Source of the DNA: Myxococcales bacterium
GTDB taxonomy: Bacteria; Myxococcota_A; Polyangia; Polyangiales; Polyangiaceae
DNA length: 64,000 nucleotides
Assembly: GCA_025359105.1 (NCBI GenBank)
Contig: JANYHK010000016.1
Location: 117,150-181,149, forward strand
Reading direction: 5' to 3'
Below the pieces are notes generated by a model. The model was not told where the DNA came from. It made no database searches and worked only from the letters and a program-made list of their open reading frames with translations. This document shows, piece by piece, positions 61,855 to 64,000 of the stretch. How positions within the stretch are numbered: position 1 is the first letter of the stretch; each line of letters begins with the position of its first letter. A program made the translations under genes and the position numbers.

Positions 61855-63240
61855 GTGCCTATTGACTCCCCCCGAGGGACCGCCCGCGCCGAGCTCGTCG
61901 CGCTCGCGCGTCTCGCCTGGCCGATCACGTCGGCACAAATGCTGCTGGTCTCGATGGGCCTCGTGGACACCGCCGTGCTTGGCCGCGTCTCGGTCACCGA
62001 GCTCGCCGGCGCCACGATCGGCCGCTCGATCGGGTTCGGGGTGGCGTCGATCTCGATGGGGATCGGGATGGGGCTCGAGCCGCTGGCGTCGCAGGCGCTC
62101 GGGGCCGGCGAGACGGGTCGGGCGTGGGGCGCTCTCGTCGCGACGCTGAAGGCCATCGCGCTCACGTGGATCCCGGTGGCGCTCCTCGGGATGGCGATCA
62201 CGTTCCTCCTGGAGCCGATGGGCGTGGCGCACGAAATCACGGTGCGCGCGCGCTGGTACCTCACCGGGCAGCTCCCTGGCCTGGGCCTGTACGGCGCGTA
62301 CATCGCGGCGCGCACGTACCTGCAAGCCCACGGCAACGCCCGGGCAGCGCTCTTCGCGGCGCTGATCGCCAACCTGATGAACTGGATCGTCTGCAACGTG
62401 CTCGTGCGCGGCGACGAGGCTCTCCTCGCGGTGGGCCTGCCGGGCGTGGGGCTGCCGCCGCTCGGGGCGTTCGGCGCGGGCCTCGCGACCTCGCTCGCCG
62501 AGATCGTGCTCGTCGGGATCGCCCTCTACGCCGCGCGCGCGCGCCACGCGGGGGGAGCCAGCGAGCCCGTCCTCGTGCGCACAGTCCTGGCCGTGGGCAT
62601 ACCGGTGGGCCTGCAGCTCTTCGCGGAGCTGGGGATCTTCTCACTCGTCGCGCTCGTCTCCGGGAGGCTGGGCGAGGTGCCGGCGTCCGCGCACCAGGTG
62701 GCGATCGGTCTCGCGAGCTTCACGTACATGGCGTCGCTCGGCGTGAGCGCGGCCACGTCGGTCCGCGTCGGCAACGCCGTGGGCGAAGGAACGTCGCCCA
62801 GACGCGTCGGCCTCCTCGGCATAGGCCTCGGCGGCGGCCTGCAGGCGATGAGCGCCGTCGTCTTCGCGCTCTTCCCGCGCCAGCTCGTCGGCCTCTTCTC
62901 GCAAGATGCGCGCGTGGTCGACCTCGGCGCCAAGCTCGTGATGATCGCCGCCGTCTTCCAGCTCTTCGACGGCGTACAGGGCGTCGCGTCGGGCGCGCTC
63001 CGCGGCGCGGGCGACGTACGCTTCGCGTTCCTGGCGAACGTCGTCGCCTACTGGGCGATCGGCCTCCCCGTCGCGCTGTGGCTCGGCTTCGGCCTGGGCC
63101 TGGGCGCGCCCGGTCTCTGGGGCGGGCTGACGCTGGGCCTCGTGATCGTCGCATTCGTGCTCGTCGCGAGGTTCGTCGTCCTCACGCGCGGAAAGATCGA
63201 GCGGGTGGAGAAGGGGCGCGTGAAGCCGGAGGCGGGCTAG
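61855..63240 (+). CDS. MATE-family multidrug efflux transporter
   Basis: An approximately 461-residue MATE transporter with 12 membrane helices in two halves. The first helix has LAWPITSAQMLLVSMGLVDTAVLG, and the second half begins near IPVGLQLFAELGIFSLVALVSG. It exports drugs or metabolites with Na+ or H+. GTG 61855 is chosen because TAAGAT at 61838-61843 looks like a -10 and would remove the TTG 61834 from the mRNA. TTG 61834 would add seven residues. The gene ends 66 bp before the tRNA-Tyr gene on the other strand. Confidence 0.9.
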   Translation: MPIDSPRGTARAELVALARLAWPITSAQMLLVSMGLVDTAVLGRVSVTELAGATIGRSIGFGVASISMGIGMGLEPLASQALGAGETGRAWGALVATLKAIALTWIPVALLGMAITFLLEPMGVAHEITVRARWYLTGQLPGLGLYGAYIAARTYLQAHGNARAALFAALIANLMNWIVCNVLVRGDEALLAVGLPGVGLPPLGAFGAGLATSLAEIVLVGIALYAARARHAGGASEPVLVRTVLAVGIPVGLQLFAELGIFSLVALVSGRLGEVPASAHQVAIGLASFTYMASLGVSAATSVRVGNAVGEGTSPRRVGLLGIGLGGGLQAMSAVVFALFPRQLVGLFSQDARVVDLGAKLVMIAAVFQLFDGVQGVASGALRGAGDVRFAFLANVVAYWAIGLPVALWLGFGLGLGAPGLWGGLTLGLVIVAFVLVARFVVLTRGKIERVEKGRVKPEAG

Positions 63241-63306
63241 GTCCGGCGCCGCGGGGACGCGAGCTCGGGTAACGCGACGGGATGCCGGCAAACGGGCCCC
63301 TTGCGG

Positions 63307-63388
63307 TGGGTCGGGAGGGATTCGAACCCTCACCGGGAAAGGACGTGTTTTACAGACACGCGCAGCCAGCCTTATCTGCCTCCGACCC
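63307..63388 (-). tRNA. tRNA-Tyr(GTA)
   Basis: An 82-nt tRNA with a 7/5 fold: acceptor GGGTCGG/CCGACCC, D stem GCAG/CTGC, anticodon stem CGTGT/ACACG with loop CTGTAAA (anticodon GTA), a 12-nt variable region and a 5-bp T stem GAGGG/CCCTC with TTCGAAT loop. The discriminator is A. No CCA is encoded (CCG follows). Confidence 0.95.
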
Positions 63389-63479
63389 AGGAGAAAATTC
63401 GACGCCAACGACGAACGGAAAGAGACGAAGAACGAGCGCGACGACGGACGAGCGGAGCCGCGTCGAGGGCGGCCGTCGG

Positions 63480-63563
63480 CGGAAACCGGAAGAGTCGAAC
63501 TTCATGCCCGAGGGCACGCACTGGGTAGCGGCCAGGCCCACGCCCGCGCGTGGTTCGGTTTCC
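63480..63563 (-). tRNA. tRNA-Ser(GCT), 8/4 Sec-like cloverleaf
   Basis: An 84-nt tRNA with an unusual fold. The acceptor is 8 bp, GGAAACCG/CGGTTTCC, perfect. The T stem is 4 bp, GAAG/CTTC, with loop TTCGACT. The D stem is 6 bp, CCACGC/GCGTGG, with a 4-nt loop GCGG. The variable arm is GTGCC/GGCAT with CTCG loop. The anticodon loop is CCGCTAC, giving anticodon GCT, with C at position 33 instead of the near-universal U. The C27-U43 pair is a mismatch. G73 is the serine discriminator. No CCA is encoded. Confidence 0.8.
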
Positions 63564-63570
63564 TGGTCAG

Positions 63571-63654
63571 CGGAAGACGGAGGTCTTGATCCCCATGCCC
63601 GGAGGCACGCACTGTTTTCGAGACAGGCCCGGCCGCTCGGCCAGTTCATCTTCC
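63571..63654 (-). tRNA. tRNA-Ser(CGA), 8/4 Sec-like cloverleaf
   Basis: An 84-nt tRNA aligned without gaps to the neighbour at 63480. The acceptor is 8 bp, GGAAGATG/CGTCTTCC (one T-G). The T stem is 4 bp, GGGG/CCTC (one G-T), with a variant loop ATCAAGA. The D stem is 6 bp, CTGGCC/GGCCGG, with loop GAGC. The variable arm is GTGCC/GGCAT with a UNCG-type TCCG loop. The anticodon loop CTCGAAA gives CGA (reads UCG). G73 is present. The 5' acceptor GGAAGAT matches the start of E. coli tRNA-Sec. Confidence 0.8.
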
Positions 63655-63697
63655 TAGAAACATCAAACATCAGGCGAGCCTCACCTCACCTTCGCGG

Positions 63698-63772
63698 TCA
63701 GAGCGGCAGGACTCGAACCTGCGATCTTCGGTCCCCCAGACCGACGCTTTCGCCAAACTAAGCTACGCCCTG
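63698..63772 (-). tRNA. tRNA-Pro(GGG)
   Basis: A 75-nt canonical tRNA: acceptor CAGGGCG/CGCTCTG (C1-G72 is typical of bacterial proline tRNA), D stem GCTT/AAGC, anticodon stem TCGGT/ACCGA with loop CTGGGGG (anticodon GGG), T stem GCAGG/CCTGC with TTCGAGT. The discriminator is A. No CCA is encoded. Confidence 0.95.
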
Positions 63773-64000
63773 AAAAAAATCGGAAAACGCGAGCGAGCCG
63801 CTGCGGAACCCCCGACGGGGGGCCGACGAGGCGCGGAGTCGACGCAGCGGTGCATTGCCCCCCCCCGCGCCCAGTACCAGAGTTAGCGGCCCGGTTTAGC
63901 GTCTCGGGCCAGGACGGCGGGATGCCGCGTGGGGATCACGCTGGCGACACGCGCGCGTCCGGACGGCTCACCCCACCTGGCAGAACGGTTGCCAGGCGGG
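63773..64000. other. Region upstream of the tRNA array with palindromes
   Basis: No gene is seen. CCGCTGCG (63798) and CGCAGCGG (63843) flank an inner CCCCC-GAC-GGGGG hairpin (63809-63821), and a run of nine C follows near 63857. At the window end, CCTGGCA/TGCCAGG (63976-63996), extended by three more pairs past one mismatch, forms a hairpin. On the minus strand this whole piece lies 5' of tRNA-Pro and probably holds the array's promoter and a preceding terminator, but no clear -35/-10 is visible. Confidence 0.45.

Noticed and set aside
63480..63654. The two serine tRNAs as decayed pseudogenes
   Set aside because: Under a 7/5 fold they look degenerate (short T stem, extra bases before the D arm), but under an 8/4 fold the acceptor, D and T stems all pair, nearly perfectly, in both.
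63282..63761. Open frames across the tRNA array beginning with a GREGFEPSP-like peptide
   Set aside because: This peptide is the well-known antisense translation of tRNA T arms; the frame runs through four tRNA genes.

Overview
The window is GC-rich, densely coded, single-chromosome-type DNA. It most resembles the phylum Myxococcota, probably the Polyangiales/Sorangiineae side. The evidence is a MXAN_5187-type membrane protein, a Pkn2-like Ser/Thr kinase followed by a TTG-started exported partner, many Cys-rich or DUF4397 lipoproteins, FadL and OmpA/thrombospondin-repeat envelope proteins, and GTTCAG motifs at lexA. No phage, insertion sequence, integrase or CRISPR array is visible.

Layout. 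0-4 kb: a histidine-kinase pair, an APC permease and a FolB-like protein in tightly overlapping order. 4-13 kb: a DUF4397 lipoprotein, a membrane metallophosphoesterase, a cupredoxin-like/MXAN_5187 pair, a FadL porin and thioredoxin reductase. 13-19 kb: FHA and cyclic-nucleotide-binding signalling proteins, lexA, and a DUF4398/OmpA/barrel envelope cluster. 19-29 kb: an aminotransferase, an M2 (ACE-like) peptidase, NDH-2, a membrane glycosyltransferase-like protein, a Kazal-domain lipoprotein, a lipid-kinase-like protein and an SDR. 29.3-32.5 kb: a three-gene operon of ferredoxin reductase, MerR regulator and ferritin-like diiron oxygenase. 32.5-34.6 kb: DUF1795 (Eag/DcrB-like) proteins around an orphan CxxCxxC protein. 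34.7-41 kb: a VWA lipoprotein, LOG and HD phosphohydrolase genes, a Ser/Thr kinase with its partner, and a Cys-rich lipoprotein. 41-44 kb: a 5-oxoprolinase locus with PxpA and PxpB fused, then an amidohydrolase. 44-51 kb: LemA/TPM, a BBP2-like barrel, an entericidin-like peptide, an M23-like protein and a prolyl oligopeptidase. 51-61 kb: fatty-acid beta-oxidation (acyl-CoA ligase, FadN-type HAD/ECH, thiolase, acyl-CoA dehydrogenase-like), a phospholipase C-like lipoprotein and an FAD monooxygenase. 61-64 kb: a serpin-like hypothetical, a MATE transporter and a minus-strand tRNA array.

The most striking signal is in the tRNA array. Between ordinary 7/5 tRNA-Pro(GGG) and tRNA-Tyr(GTA) genes lie two serine-type tRNAs only 7 nt apart. 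Both fold with an 8-bp acceptor stem, a 4-bp T stem, a 6-bp D stem with a 4-nt D loop, and a short variable arm. This is a selenocysteine-tRNA-like cloverleaf, but the anticodons are for serine (GCU and CGA). A second theme is apparently leaderless transcription: near-consensus -35/-10 pairs at exact 16-17 bp spacing sit so close to the start codons of lexA, the diiron-oxygenase operon and the Ser/Thr kinase that the mRNA should begin at or next to the start codon.

The gene calls rest on motifs read by eye. Start codons are uncertain where noted. Functions given for hypothetical proteins are inferences.
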